From Halolamina pelagica (GTDB taxonomy: Archaea; Halobacteriota; Halobacteria; Halobacteriales; Haloferacaceae), in NCBI RefSeq assembly GCF_900115675.1, contig NZ_FOXI01000004.1:238033-302032 (forward strand): a stretch of DNA of 64,000 nt, written 5' to 3'. Numbering within the stretch: position 1 is the first letter of the stretch; every line of letters starts with the position of its first letter. The position numbers and the translations under genes are program-made. The notes under the pieces are model-generated. The model was not told where the DNA came from. It saw only the letters and a list, made by a program, of their open reading frames with translations, and searched no databases. Positions 41,731 through 50,267 of this stretch are shown one piece after another.

Positions 41731-42063
41731 ATGGACGACGGTCGCCAACAGCCTGACGCCGCCGAGCGCATCCTCGTCGACGACGAGATGCCGCCGGCGT
41801 TCGAGCGATAGTTACGGAGCCTGTCGGACGTCACTCGGAACCCGATCACTCCGCCGCTGGCGACCGCCGGTGCGGCGCTGATTCTGGCGACCGTCGGCTA
41901 CCGGAGCTACGGTCTCGCGACGACGAACCACCCCCTGACCGGGCTACTCGTTCCCGTCGTGGCCGTTGTGACGTACACCATTGCGAAACGGCTCTGGGAG
42001 ATTCAGCACCGCCACGTCGTCTGCGAGCTGGCGAAGGAGGACGAACTCGACCGGCTCAGCTGA
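41731..42063 (+). pseudogene. Small two-helix membrane protein gene interrupted by an in-frame TAG
   Basis: The frame from ATG 41731 to TGA 42061-42063 encodes 110 residues if the TAG at 41809-41811 (codon 27) is ignored. The first 26 codons give an acidic amphipathic start; the rest has two membrane helices (LATAGAALILATVGYRSYG and LTGLLVPVVAVVTYTIAKRLW) and an acidic tail. The reading phase and composition stay coherent on both sides, so it looks like a single gene broken by one substitution (or a sequencing error). It is cotranscribed with the oxidoreductase. Other genes here end in TAG, so readthrough is unlikely. Confidence 0.7.
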
Positions 42064-42095
42064 GAACCGACGCAGTTCCGCCTCTCTCGACGGCG

Positions 42096-42929
42096 TCAGT
42101 CGTCGGCGACGACCTCTGCCGGGTCCACCACGTCACCGGCGAGTTCGTCGACGCCGACCTGATCGCAGTGCTCTACCAGCGGGCAGGCTTCGGGCCCGTC
42201 CAGACACGCCGGTTCCCGGGCCGTACAGTACTCCCGGCCGAACTGGATCATCGCCGTGTGCCCGAACCCGCACTTCTCGGGCGGGACGGCGGCCTCGATC
42301 GCCTGCCGGACCTGTTCGTGGTCGGCGTCGGCGGGTGCGAGGCCCATCCGGCGCGCGATGCGGTGGACGTGGGTGTCGACCGGGAAGACGCCACCGCGGC
42401 CGCCGGAGAACAGCAACACGCAGTCGGCGGTTTTCGGGCCGACGCCCTTCATGTCGAGGAGCGCGTCGCGGACCTCGTCGGGATCGTCAGCTTTCACGAA
42501 CTCGTCGAAGCCCTCCTCGCCGCCGTACTCGTCGACGACTCTGTTCGCGAGCCGGATGATCGTCTCGGACTTCCGGTTGTACAGCCCCGCGGCGGCGATC
42601 GTTTCGGCGAGTTCGTCCTGTGCCGCGTCGGCGAGGCGCTCGGCGAGGTCGGCCTCGTCGCCCCCGAATCGCTCCATCAGGCTGTCGTGTGCCGGCTGGC
42701 TCGCCTTGTCGCTCGTGTTCTGACTCAGGATCGTCCGCACGAGACACTCGAAGCCGTCCTGGCCGCCGTAGGCCTTCTGCCAGTACATCCCGCCGAGTTC
42801 GTCGACGACCGCCTCGGCGCGCGTCTCGGGCTCGCCGTCGTCGCCGGGCACGACCGTCTCGCCGCCGCCGGGGCCGCCGCTGATGTTCCTCGACGGCTCG
42901 TCGGGTCGGTCGTCGGCGTCGTCGCTCAT
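42096..42929 (-). CDS. Endonuclease III-like HhH-GPD glycosylase with FeS cluster
   Basis: A 277-residue repair glycosylase. After an acidic leader (about 1-45), the HhH motif MKGVGPKTADCVLLF contains the catalytic-type lysine, and VDTHVHRIARRMG the aspartate. Cysteines in CTAREPACLDGPEACPLVEHC give a [4Fe-4S] cluster, though with a wider gap between the middle cysteines (C-x6-C-x6-C-x5-C) than in Nth. It may recognise a different damaged base. The first homologue is at 12434-13117. Confidence 0.88.
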   Translation of the reverse strand: MSDDADDRPDEPSRNISGGPGGGETVVPGDDGEPETRAEAVVDELGGMYWQKAYGGQDGFECLVRTILSQNTSDKASQPAHDSLMERFGGDEADLAERLADAAQDELAETIAAAGLYNRKSETIIRLANRVVDEYGGEEGFDEFVKADDPDEVRDALLDMKGVGPKTADCVLLFSGGRGGVFPVDTHVHRIARRMGLAPADADHEQVRQAIEAAVPPEKCGFGHTAMIQFGREYCTAREPACLDGPEACPLVEHCDQVGVDELAGDVVDPAEVVADD

Positions 42930-42980
42930 GTACCGGTGTTGGCTCGTCTTCCGCAAAAAGCGCCCGGCAGCGGCGAACCG

Positions 42981-43499
42981 CTACCGCTCGACGGTGAGCG
43001 TCAGCGTCAGCGCCGCCCCGTCGGCGAGCGCGTCGATCAGCTCCCGGTCCAGATCGGCGGCGGCGCCGTCGGCGCCGACGAAGACGGTCCGGTCGTCGAC
43101 GTACTCGCTGGTCCGGCCGACGAGGCTACAGTCGCCGTCGAAGGTGAGCTCCGGGTCGCCGCGGGCGGTGATCGTATCGGTGACCGTCTCGCCGTCGAGT
43201 TGGGCCTCGAACTCGGCGGTGATCGTCGCGTCGGGGGACCGGCAGGCCGAGACGAACGCCTCGTCGAACTCGGCGGGCGTCGTGTCGGCCTCGACGCCGA
43301 CGATGCAGTCCCCCGCGGGGGTGAGCCAGTCGTCGCTGGTCACCTCGACGGTGCTCCCGTGGGTGCCCGTGACGTGCTCGTGGCCGCGCGCGTGGATCCG
43401 TTCGACGGCGGTCGTCCCGTCTCCGTCCCCTCCCTTCTCGCCCCCGTCTCGGACCGCCTCGTCGTCGCCCGCGCCGGGTGTGGCGTCGGCGTCGTTCAT
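42981..43499 (-). CDS. DUF371 family protein
   Basis: A 172-residue protein. After an acidic linker the DUF371 domain runs from about residue 35 with VERIHARGHEHVTGTH, LTPAGDCIVGVEADT and VSACRSPDATITAEF. DUF371 proteins are conserved in archaea but have no assigned reaction. The His-x2-Gly-His and Cys residues could form a metal site. The start at MNDADAT is chosen over an upstream ATG. It ends about 50 bases after the endonuclease III-like gene start, same strand. Confidence 0.88.
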   Translation of the reverse strand: MNDADATPGAGDDEAVRDGGEKGGDGDGTTAVERIHARGHEHVTGTHGSTVEVTSDDWLTPAGDCIVGVEADTTPAEFDEAFVSACRSPDATITAEFEAQLDGETVTDTITARGDPELTFDGDCSLVGRTSEYVDDRTVFVGADGAAADLDRELIDALADGAALTLTLTVER

Positions 43500-43780
43500 A
43501 CCCGCAGGTCGGTGACGCCGCGGCAAGTGCTTGCCGAACTCGAACGACCCTCCGGGCGGTGTGTGGGTCCGTGACGGCCGATAGAGACCGTGTGAAGCAA
43601 TTACACCCACGATCCACCGAAGAATTTAACTACGGGAGTATCATACATCTAGGTACCAGAACGCCTCCGGCGCTGGTGGCACCGCACGCAGAATGATCGG
43701 GAACTCTTATCCACGATTTACTGCGGTTTCACGAGCGTCCGCTGTGTCCGGAGGGCGGATGGTACAGAGGTTCGATTAGC

Positions 43781-44704
43781 ATGGTAACGAAACAGGACGT
43801 ACTCGAGAAGTACGACATCGAAGCACTGAACGAATCGGATAACGTCGACCTCCCCGACGAGAAACTGGAGGACGGTTCTAAGGGCGAACTGATCAAACTC
43901 GCCGGCCAGCTCCGCGACCGGCGGAACGACCTGAACCAGATCGCCTCCGAGCGCGCGTCCAAGCGGGACGACCTGAACGCCAAGACCCGGGAGAAGGTCG
44001 ACGAGGCACAGGAGCACCGCGAGAAGCGCGACGACCTCAACGAGCAGGTCCAGGAGCACAAGGAGAAGCGAAACGAGCTCAACGCCGACGCCAACGAGCT
44101 GTTCGACGAGGTCGAGGAGATGAAGGAGGACCTCGAACTCGACGACGGCAAGGACGCCGAGGAGCTCCGCGAGGAGATCGAGGACCTCGAGTTCCGCCAG
44201 CAGACCGAGGTGCTCTCCGCCGAAGACGAGCGCGAACTCATCGAGAAGATCGAGGAGAAGCGCGAACAGCTCGCCGAGCGCGAGGAGAAGGTCGACCAGA
44301 GCGACGAGCTCGAGGAGAAGATCGAGAAGGCGGAGGAGGTCCGCTCCGAGGCCAGCCAGCACCACCAGAAAGTGACGGAGCTGGCGGACAAGGCCCAGGA
44401 GCACCACAACGAGATGATCGAGGCCTACCGTGAGGCCGACGAGATCCGCGACGAAGCGGACGAGATGCACGACCTGTTCGTCGAGGCCCAGGAGGCCGCG
44501 GACCGCCACCACGAGGACTTCGTGCGCGTCCAGAAGCGCCTGCGCGAACTCGACAAGGAGGAAGAGGAGGAGCGCAAGGACGAGCGCGAGCAGAAGATGG
44601 AAGAGGAGAAGGAGGAGGCCGAGGAGATCTACCAGAAGTTCAAGGAGGGCGAGACTCTCGACACCGAGGACCTGATGAAGCTCCAGAAGACCGGCCTGCT
44701 GTAA
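43781..44704 (+). CDS. Long acidic coiled-coil protein
   Basis: A 307-residue protein, almost wholly alpha-helical and charged. Heptad-like stretches run from about 30 to 290 (for example KREQLAEREEKVDQSDELEEKIEK), with few hydrophobics and repeated DDLN or EHREKRDDL blocks. Haloarchaea carry conserved proteins of this type, sometimes misnamed phosphoserine phosphatase, but no catalytic motif is present. It resembles structural or chromosome-associated coiled coils. An AT-rich 43600-43730 region precedes it. Confidence 0.8.
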   Translation: MVTKQDVLEKYDIEALNESDNVDLPDEKLEDGSKGELIKLAGQLRDRRNDLNQIASERASKRDDLNAKTREKVDEAQEHREKRDDLNEQVQEHKEKRNELNADANELFDEVEEMKEDLELDDGKDAEELREEIEDLEFRQQTEVLSAEDERELIEKIEEKREQLAEREEKVDQSDELEEKIEKAEEVRSEASQHHQKVTELADKAQEHHNEMIEAYREADEIRDEADEMHDLFVEAQEAADRHHEDFVRVQKRLRELDKEEEEERKDEREQKMEEEKEEAEEIYQKFKEGETLDTEDLMKLQKTGLL

Positions 44705-44728
44705 GTTTTCGACGCGACGGACCGCAAT

Positions 44729-44740
44729 TCGTTTTTCGCC
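44729..44740 (+). terminator. T-rich stretch, possible terminator of the coiled-coil gene
   Basis: CGTTTTTC with a T run lies about 25-35 bases after the stop at 44704. Archaeal termination can use oligo-T tracts, but no stem is obvious. Confidence 0.3.
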
Positions 44741-44789
44741 GACGCCGCGCCCGCTAGCCCCCGGGCCGTCGACGCCCGCCGCGGCCACC

Positions 44790-44797
44790 ATTTTTTG
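44790..44797 (+). promoter_or_regulatory. TATA-like box of the SppA gene
   Basis: ATTTTTTG lies 25-32 bases before the ATG at 44822, supporting that start and a leaderless transcript. Confidence 0.5.
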
Positions 44798-44821
44798 TAC
44801 CACGGCGTCGCAGTACCCCCC

Positions 44822-45826
44822 ATGTCAAACACCTCCGACCGACTGGGGCAACTACTCGTGATCGCGGGCGCGACCCTCTTCGCGCTGCTCGCGGGCTGGC
44901 TGCTGTTCGTGGTGTTCGTCACGGACCTCGCGGACCTGTTCGGCGTCCTCCTCGTCCTGCTCCTCGGTGCGGCTGCCGTCCGGTTCGCGGCCGGGCTGGC
45001 GGGGAGTCAGTTCCCGACGTACAACGTCGCCGAGGTCGGCGTCGAGGGGCCGATCACCCGGGACGGCGGCGGCAGCAACCCCGTCCCGACGGGGCCGGTC
45101 GGGGCGACCGCCGACGAGATCGCCGAACAGATCGACCACGCCGACGAGGACCCCGCGGTCGACGCGCTGCTGGTCAAACTCAACACCCCCGGCGGCGAGG
45201 TGGTCCCCAGCGAGGACATCCGCAACGCGGCCGAAGCGTTCGACGGCCCGACGATCGCCTACGCGACCGACGTGTGCGCGAGCGGCGGCTACTGGATCGC
45301 CTCCGGCTGTGACGAGATCTGGGCGCGCGAACCCTCCGTCGTCGGCTCGATCGGCGTGATCGGCTCCCGGCCGAACGTCGCCGACCTCGCGGACCGACTC
45401 GGCGTGAGCTACGAGCAGTTCACCGCCGGCGAGTACAAGGACGCCGGCACCCCCCTGAAGGAGATCGAGGACGACGAACGGGAGTACCTCCAGGGGATCA
45501 TCGACGGGCTCTACGACCGCTTCGTCGACCGCGTCGCCGAGGGGCGAGCCCTCGACGAGAGCGAGATCCGCGACACCGAGGCCCGGATCTACCTCGGCGA
45601 CGAGGCCGCCGAGATGGGGCTCGTTGACGAGATCGGCACGCGCGAGGACGTGACCGACCGCCTGGAGGACGAACTCGGCGAGGAGGTGAGCGTCCGCGAG
45701 TTCGAACCCCAGCGCGGCCCGCTGGCCCGCGTGGGCATGGGCGCCCGCGCGGTCGCCTACTCGTTCGGTGCGGGGATCGCCAGCCGCGTCGACGCCGACG
45801 GGTTGGGGTTCCGGTTCCGAACGTAG
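44822..45826 (+). CDS. sppA: Signal peptide peptidase SppA (S49 serine peptidase)
   Basis: A 334-residue membrane peptidase. Two N-terminal helices (about 10-55) anchor a protease domain. KLNTPGGEVVPSE, the nucleophile region DVCASGGYWIASG (Ser followed by Gly-Gly) and the lysine in FTAGEYKDAGTP form the Ser-Lys dyad of SppA. It cleaves remnant signal peptides in the membrane. The ATG at 44822 is supported by the TATA-like box; an upstream ATG at 44795 falls inside that box region. Confidence 0.9.
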   Translation: MSNTSDRLGQLLVIAGATLFALLAGWLLFVVFVTDLADLFGVLLVLLLGAAAVRFAAGLAGSQFPTYNVAEVGVEGPITRDGGGSNPVPTGPVGATADEIAEQIDHADEDPAVDALLVKLNTPGGEVVPSEDIRNAAEAFDGPTIAYATDVCASGGYWIASGCDEIWAREPSVVGSIGVIGSRPNVADLADRLGVSYEQFTAGEYKDAGTPLKEIEDDEREYLQGIIDGLYDRFVDRVAEGRALDESEIRDTEARIYLGDEAAEMGLVDEIGTREDVTDRLEDELGEEVSVREFEPQRGPLARVGMGARAVAYSFGAGIASRVDADGLGFRFRT

Positions 45827-45908
45827 GCGTGATCGACCCGCCGGGACAGGCGACCAGCTGTCGGGAACTGACCAGAAGCTTAACGTCCCGGCGCCCGTCC
45901 CTCCGGGC

Positions 45909-47057
45909 GTGAGCACGCTGGTCCTCTGTGTGGACCGCTCGAACGACGTCGGCGACAAGACGGGCGCGTCGATGCCGGTCGCCGGCTGGGAGGCGGTACG
46001 CTCGCTCGTCACCGACGTTGGGCTGGCCGACCCCGAGGACGCGAGCGTCAACTGCCTGCTCGAGGCCCTCCGCGTCACGCGGGACCTGACCGACGGCGGC
46101 GACGACGCCACCGTCGCAGTGGTCTCCGGCGGCGGCGACTCCCGGGTCAACGCCGACCGCGCGATCGCCCGACAGATCGACGACCTGCTGGAGCGCTACT
46201 CCCCGGACTCGGCCATCGTCGTCGTCGACAGCGCCGAGGACGAACGGGTCGTCCCGATCGTCGAGTCCCGGGTCGGCGTCGACGGCGTCGACCGCGTCGT
46301 CGTCCGGCAGGCGCGGGACATCGAGTCGACCTACTACCTGCTCAAGCAGTTCCTCGGCGACGAGGAGATGCGCAAGACGGTGCTGGTCCCCCTCGGCGTC
46401 GCCCTCCTTGTCCTGCCGGCGCTGGCGATCCGGTTCTCCACGCAGGTCGCGATGGCCGGCCTCGCGTCGCTACTGGGCGCGGTGTTGCTGTTCAAGGGAC
46501 TGGCGATCGACGATCGGCTGGAGAGCACCCCCGAGCAGGTTCGCGAGGCGCTCTACTCCGGGCAGGTGTCGGTGGTGACCTACGCCGTCGGGGTCGGACT
46601 GGCGCTCGTCGGCGCCTTCCTCGGCGGGCTCTCGGCGACCGAAGCGAGCGCCGAACCCGCGCTGATCCGGTTCGTCCTGTTCGTCTACGACGCGGTGCCG
46701 TGGCTGGCGTTGGCGGCGCTGACGGCCTCCGCCGGCCGGGTGGTCGACGAACGGATCCGGGACGGCCGGCTCTCCTCGCCCGTGTTGAACCTCCCCTTCG
46801 GCGTCGTCGCCGTCGGACTGGTGATCCGCGGGTTCGCGGGCTACTTCCTCGAACAGCAGGCCGACATCCCCCACCTGACGCTCTCGCTGTTGACCGTCGA
46901 GATCACGTTCCAGCCGGGCCAGCGCCTGCTGGGGTTCATCGTCGCGGGGATCGTCGTCTCGCTGGTCGGCGTCCGGGTCGCGTCACAGGTTACCGAGGAC
47001 GTGGCGGAGGAGAACGTCGCCGCCGAGGAGTCCGACGGCGACGTGGAGCAGTCCTAG
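45909..47057 (+). CDS. DUF373 family membrane protein
   Basis: A 382-residue protein. The N-terminal soluble domain (about 1-150) starts STLVLCVDRSNDVG and has AVVSGGGDSRVNADR, typical of DUF373. About seven membrane helices follow (160-360) and the tail is very acidic. Members are conserved in archaea with unknown function; the Asp-rich N-terminus suggests nucleotide or metal binding. The GTG start is 82 bases after SppA. Confidence 0.88.
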   Translation: MSTLVLCVDRSNDVGDKTGASMPVAGWEAVRSLVTDVGLADPEDASVNCLLEALRVTRDLTDGGDDATVAVVSGGGDSRVNADRAIARQIDDLLERYSPDSAIVVVDSAEDERVVPIVESRVGVDGVDRVVVRQARDIESTYYLLKQFLGDEEMRKTVLVPLGVALLVLPALAIRFSTQVAMAGLASLLGAVLLFKGLAIDDRLESTPEQVREALYSGQVSVVTYAVGVGLALVGAFLGGLSATEASAEPALIRFVLFVYDAVPWLALAALTASAGRVVDERIRDGRLSSPVLNLPFGVVAVGLVIRGFAGYFLEQQADIPHLTLSLLTVEITFQPGQRLLGFIVAGIVVSLVGVRVASQVTEDVAEENVAAEESDGDVEQS

Positions 47058-47818
47058 AACTGGCCGGAGCTCGACGGCGTCGACTGTTGCTGCTGGGGCC
47101 GGATCACGTCCGCCAGCGCGACGACGCCACCGAGCAGCCAGCCGAGGGGGACGGCGATCCCGAACCACATCGCGACGTAGGCCGGTCCCTCGAGCGCGAA
47201 CTGATCGCGGATGAGCTGGTTCAGTCCGCCGACCGTCAGCACGTTGTCGAGGAGCCAGATCGCGAGGTTGGTCGACCCCGTGAGCACGCCGGCGAGTGCG
47301 GGGGAGTACAGCGCCGCCACGACCGGGGGGAGGAACAGCGCGGTCATCGCCGCCGGATACGCGAGCAGCACGCTGGTCAACCGGCCACCGCGGCGGGAGA
47401 GGACGAAGGCGAGTCCGGCCGAGACCGTCGCGACGGCGCCGGCGGCGCCGACGGCGACCAGCCCGTCCGTCGAGAACTGCCTGACCCAGGCGCCGACAGT
47501 CAGCAGCCCCCACGATACTGCGGCCAGGCCGACGACGCCGACGATCCCCAGTCGGGTGGTCGCCGAATCGAGTTTGGTCGCGTAGTAGCGCGTCGCGAAG
47601 CCGAGCAGGAGGAGCGGGTAGCCGATCACGACCAGCGGGATCCCGATCGCGGCCCACGCGTAGTAGGCCGCCTTCTGTGGCCCGGTTTCGGGCTCCCACC
47701 GCCCGAGTACGCTGCTGGGGTTGAGCTGTCTGGGGAACACCAGCTCCATCCACGTCGCGTGGAGGCGCGCGACGTCGATACGGATCGCGTCGATCAGCCC
47801 GGTTCTTTGCCCTTGCAT
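47054..47818 (-). CDS. Multi-helix membrane protein of the Yip1-like haloarchaeal type
   Basis: A 254-residue membrane protein. The soluble N-terminus (MQGQRTGLIDAIRIDVARLHATWMELVFPRQ) leads to about six helices. No catalytic motif is seen; the layout is like small Yip1-domain proteins. Its stop overlaps that of DUF373 by four bases (convergent). Confidence 0.68.
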   Translation of the reverse strand: MQGQRTGLIDAIRIDVARLHATWMELVFPRQLNPSSVLGRWEPETGPQKAAYYAWAAIGIPLVVIGYPLLLLGFATRYYATKLDSATTRLGIVGVVGLAAVSWGLLTVGAWVRQFSTDGLVAVGAAGAVATVSAGLAFVLSRRGGRLTSVLLAYPAAMTALFLPPVVAALYSPALAGVLTGSTNLAIWLLDNVLTVGGLNQLIRDQFALEGPAYVAMWFGIAVPLGWLLGGVVALADVIRPQQQQSTPSSSGQF

Positions 47819-47896
47819 TGAGCGAGTAGAGCAGTCCCGCCGAAGTGAAAGTTGCGGTGCGGCGAACGCCTAACTAATGACGCCCGTCGGACAACC

Positions 47897-48748
47897 TCAC
47901 CGGTTCCAGGGGCCGAAGTCCGGATCGACCATCCGCCGGCCGGCGTCGAGGTCGTCGATGCGCTCGAGTTCGCCCTCGTCGAGTTGGAGCGAGAGCGACG
48001 CCCAGTTGTCGTGGAGGTGCGCCTCGCTGGAGGCCTTCGGGATCGCGGTGACCCCTCGCTCGCGCAGCCACGCCAGGCTCACCTGTGCCTCGCTGACGCC
48101 GTGGGCGCCAGCGATGTCGCTGACGGTCTCGTGACCGAACACTTCGCCGCGGGCCAGCGGCGAGTAGGCGACCGGCTCGATGCCGTGCTCCTCGGTCGCT
48201 TCGCGGACGGCCTCCTGCTGGAGCATCGGGTGACACTCGAACTGGTGGGCGAATATCTCGTGGTCGGCCTGGGCGACGGCGGTCCCGATCTGGTCGGGCT
48301 CGAAGTTGGAGATGCCGATGCGCTCGGTGACCCCCTCCTCGACCAGTTCGTCGAACGCGCGGAACGTCTCGACGGGGTCGTACGCCTCCGCCGGCCAGTG
48401 GACGTACAGCAGGTCGACGTGGTCGACGCCCAGGTTGTCGACGGCGTCGTAGGCGGCGTCGACGGCGTCGTCGTGGCCCAGGTCCGAGTTCCAGATCTTG
48501 GTTGCGAGGAAGACGTCGTCGCGGTCGACGGCGCTGCGTTCGATCCCGTCGCCGACCAGGTGTTCGTTGCCGTAGGCCTGTGCGGTGTCGACGTGGCGGT
48601 ACCCCATCTCGAGTGCGGTCGCGACCGCCTCGGGACAGGTCCGTTCGTCGGTGAGTTCCCACGTGCCCATGCCGAGCATCGGCATCCCGTTGGCTCGCGG
48701 GCAGTCCGTGGCGGTCGGGGTCGCGTCGCCGGTAGGCTTCTCGCTCAT
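47897..48748 (-). CDS. Aldo/keto reductase
   Basis: A 283-residue NAD(P)H-dependent oxidoreductase with a TIM-barrel fold. The tetrad is visible as Asp in HVDTAQAYGNE, Tyr in the same motif, Lys in LATKIWN and His in LYVHWPAEAY. IGISNFEPDQIG and the C-terminal AIPKASSEAHLHDNW bind the cofactor. It likely reduces aldehydes or ketones. An octamer CTTTTCGG on the minus strand 25-33 bases upstream is the likely TATA box. Confidence 0.92.
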   Translation of the reverse strand: MSEKPTGDATPTATDCPRANGMPMLGMGTWELTDERTCPEAVATALEMGYRHVDTAQAYGNEHLVGDGIERSAVDRDDVFLATKIWNSDLGHDDAVDAAYDAVDNLGVDHVDLLYVHWPAEAYDPVETFRAFDELVEEGVTERIGISNFEPDQIGTAVAQADHEIFAHQFECHPMLQQEAVREATEEHGIEPVAYSPLARGEVFGHETVSDIAGAHGVSEAQVSLAWLRERGVTAIPKASSEAHLHDNWASLSLQLDEGELERIDDLDAGRRMVDPDFGPWNR

Positions 48749-48790
48749 CGTGTTCGAAGGGCGGGGCTTGGGCCGAAAAGGGGTTGTGGC

Positions 48791-50029
48791 CTACCGCGAG
48801 TCCGAGAACCGTTCGCGCGCGAACTTCGCGAGCAGCGGCACGTCACTCAGACGGAGCAGGTTGCGCATCGCGCCGAGGTTGCCGGCGTTGACCTTCGCGA
48901 GCGTCTCCTCCTCGGTGGCGTTCAGGTCGGTCATCAGCTTGTCGTAGCGGGAGTTGGGCGCGAGATAGAGCAGCTCCGTCATCAGCAGGCGCTCGCGCAT
49001 CCGCGGGGCGACCTCGCTGTGCCAGAGCTTGTTGTACACCGCCATCGCCGACGCCGAGGTGTCGGGGTCCTCGGGGGTGAGACAGCGGTCGGCTGTCGTC
49101 GCCGCCGCGCGGCCGGACTGCATCCCCTTGTGGATCCCCTCGCCCCAGAGCGGGTCGATGGTGGGGACGGTGTCGCCGATGGCCATGAAGTTGTCAGTGC
49201 TGAGCTCGCCCGGCGTCTGGATGTGGGCCGAGCCGCGGTGGACCTTCCCCTCCAGCCGTTCGGCGTTCTCGAAGCGCGGGTCGGTGTCGAGCCAGTACTG
49301 GAGGTAGTCGTCGATGCTCATCCCCTCCTTGCCGTGCTTGCGGTGGCTGTCGTTCTGGATGTAACACAGCCCCACCTTCGCCTCGTCGCCGCCGGTGTGG
49401 AAGATCCAGGAGTAGCCGCCGGGCGCGAGGTCGTGGTCGAGGCGCAGCATCATCGAGTCCGTCAGGTCGGCGTACTCGGGGTGGTCGATCTCGATCCCCG
49501 CCATCTCGTACTCCACGCCGATGGCCTGCTTCTTCCGTTCGAGGTCGCTGACGCCCAGATCCTTCGCCAGCGGCGCGGCGGGCCCGGTGGCGTCGACGAC
49601 GATGTCGCCGTACACCTCCTCCTCGCCGTTGTACCGCACGCCGACGGGCTTGTCGTCCTCCGTGATCGGTCGGGAGACGCGGGCGTCGAACCACACCTCC
49701 GCGCCCTTCTTTCGGGCGTCGGCGACGAGCCACTGCTTGAACTCCGCGAACTCCAACACGGCGCCGGGCTGGTTCTGGACGTAGTGGTGGTTGGGCGACT
49801 CGAGCACGACGTCGTCGGTGTAGTTCATCACCACGTCGTCAGGGACGCCGAAGGACGCCATCATCGACGGGAACGTGCCGGCGGTCGACTTGTTGCTCTG
49901 ACGCGGGAACTCGTCCTCCGACTCCAGTTCCAGGAGGACGACGTCGTAGCCTCGCTGGGCGAGGTCACGGGCACACTGTGCGCCCGCCGGCCCCGCCCCC
50001 GCGATGACCACGTCAAAACGGTCGGACAT
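48791..50029 (-). CDS. Geranylgeranyl reductase family flavoprotein
   Basis: A 412-residue FAD enzyme of the type that saturates isoprenoid chains of archaeal lipids (or menaquinone). DVVIAGAGPAGAQCARDL is the N-terminal FAD motif; the family middle block includes APGGYSWIFHTGGDEAKVGLCY and FMAIGDTVPTIDPLWGEGIHKGM is the C-terminal FAD motif with GD. The start at MSDRFDV is preferred. It lies just upstream of the aldo/keto reductase gene, same strand. Confidence 0.9.
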   Translation of the reverse strand: MSDRFDVVIAGAGPAGAQCARDLAQRGYDVVLLELESEDEFPRQSNKSTAGTFPSMMASFGVPDDVVMNYTDDVVLESPNHHYVQNQPGAVLEFAEFKQWLVADARKKGAEVWFDARVSRPITEDDKPVGVRYNGEEEVYGDIVVDATGPAAPLAKDLGVSDLERKKQAIGVEYEMAGIEIDHPEYADLTDSMMLRLDHDLAPGGYSWIFHTGGDEAKVGLCYIQNDSHRKHGKEGMSIDDYLQYWLDTDPRFENAERLEGKVHRGSAHIQTPGELSTDNFMAIGDTVPTIDPLWGEGIHKGMQSGRAAATTADRCLTPEDPDTSASAMAVYNKLWHSEVAPRMRERLLMTELLYLAPNSRYDKLMTDLNATEEETLAKVNAGNLGAMRNLLRLSDVPLLAKFARERFSDSR

Positions 50030-50267
50030 GAACACACGAAGCGGCGTGTGCGTAATGAGTGTTGCTAACTCCGGAGTGAAACGCTGCGAGCCAGTGGCGT
50101 ACTACGGCGGTTTCCAGTCGGGTCGAACGGGACGGAACGCTCGGGATCGTAACACCGGGTTCCATATCGGGCCCGGTAACAGGTGAGCCGCGGCCTCGCA
50201 TCCGAAACACCCGCAGTCTTGCTCCCACCCGTGTTTTGTTACCCTGCTCGCCCGTCCGGGTAGGCGG

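Noticed and set aside
41809..41811. Pyrrolysine or suppressor-tRNA readthrough at the in-frame TAG
   Set aside because: TAG is used as the normal terminator by several intact genes in the window, and no pyrrolysine machinery is seen.
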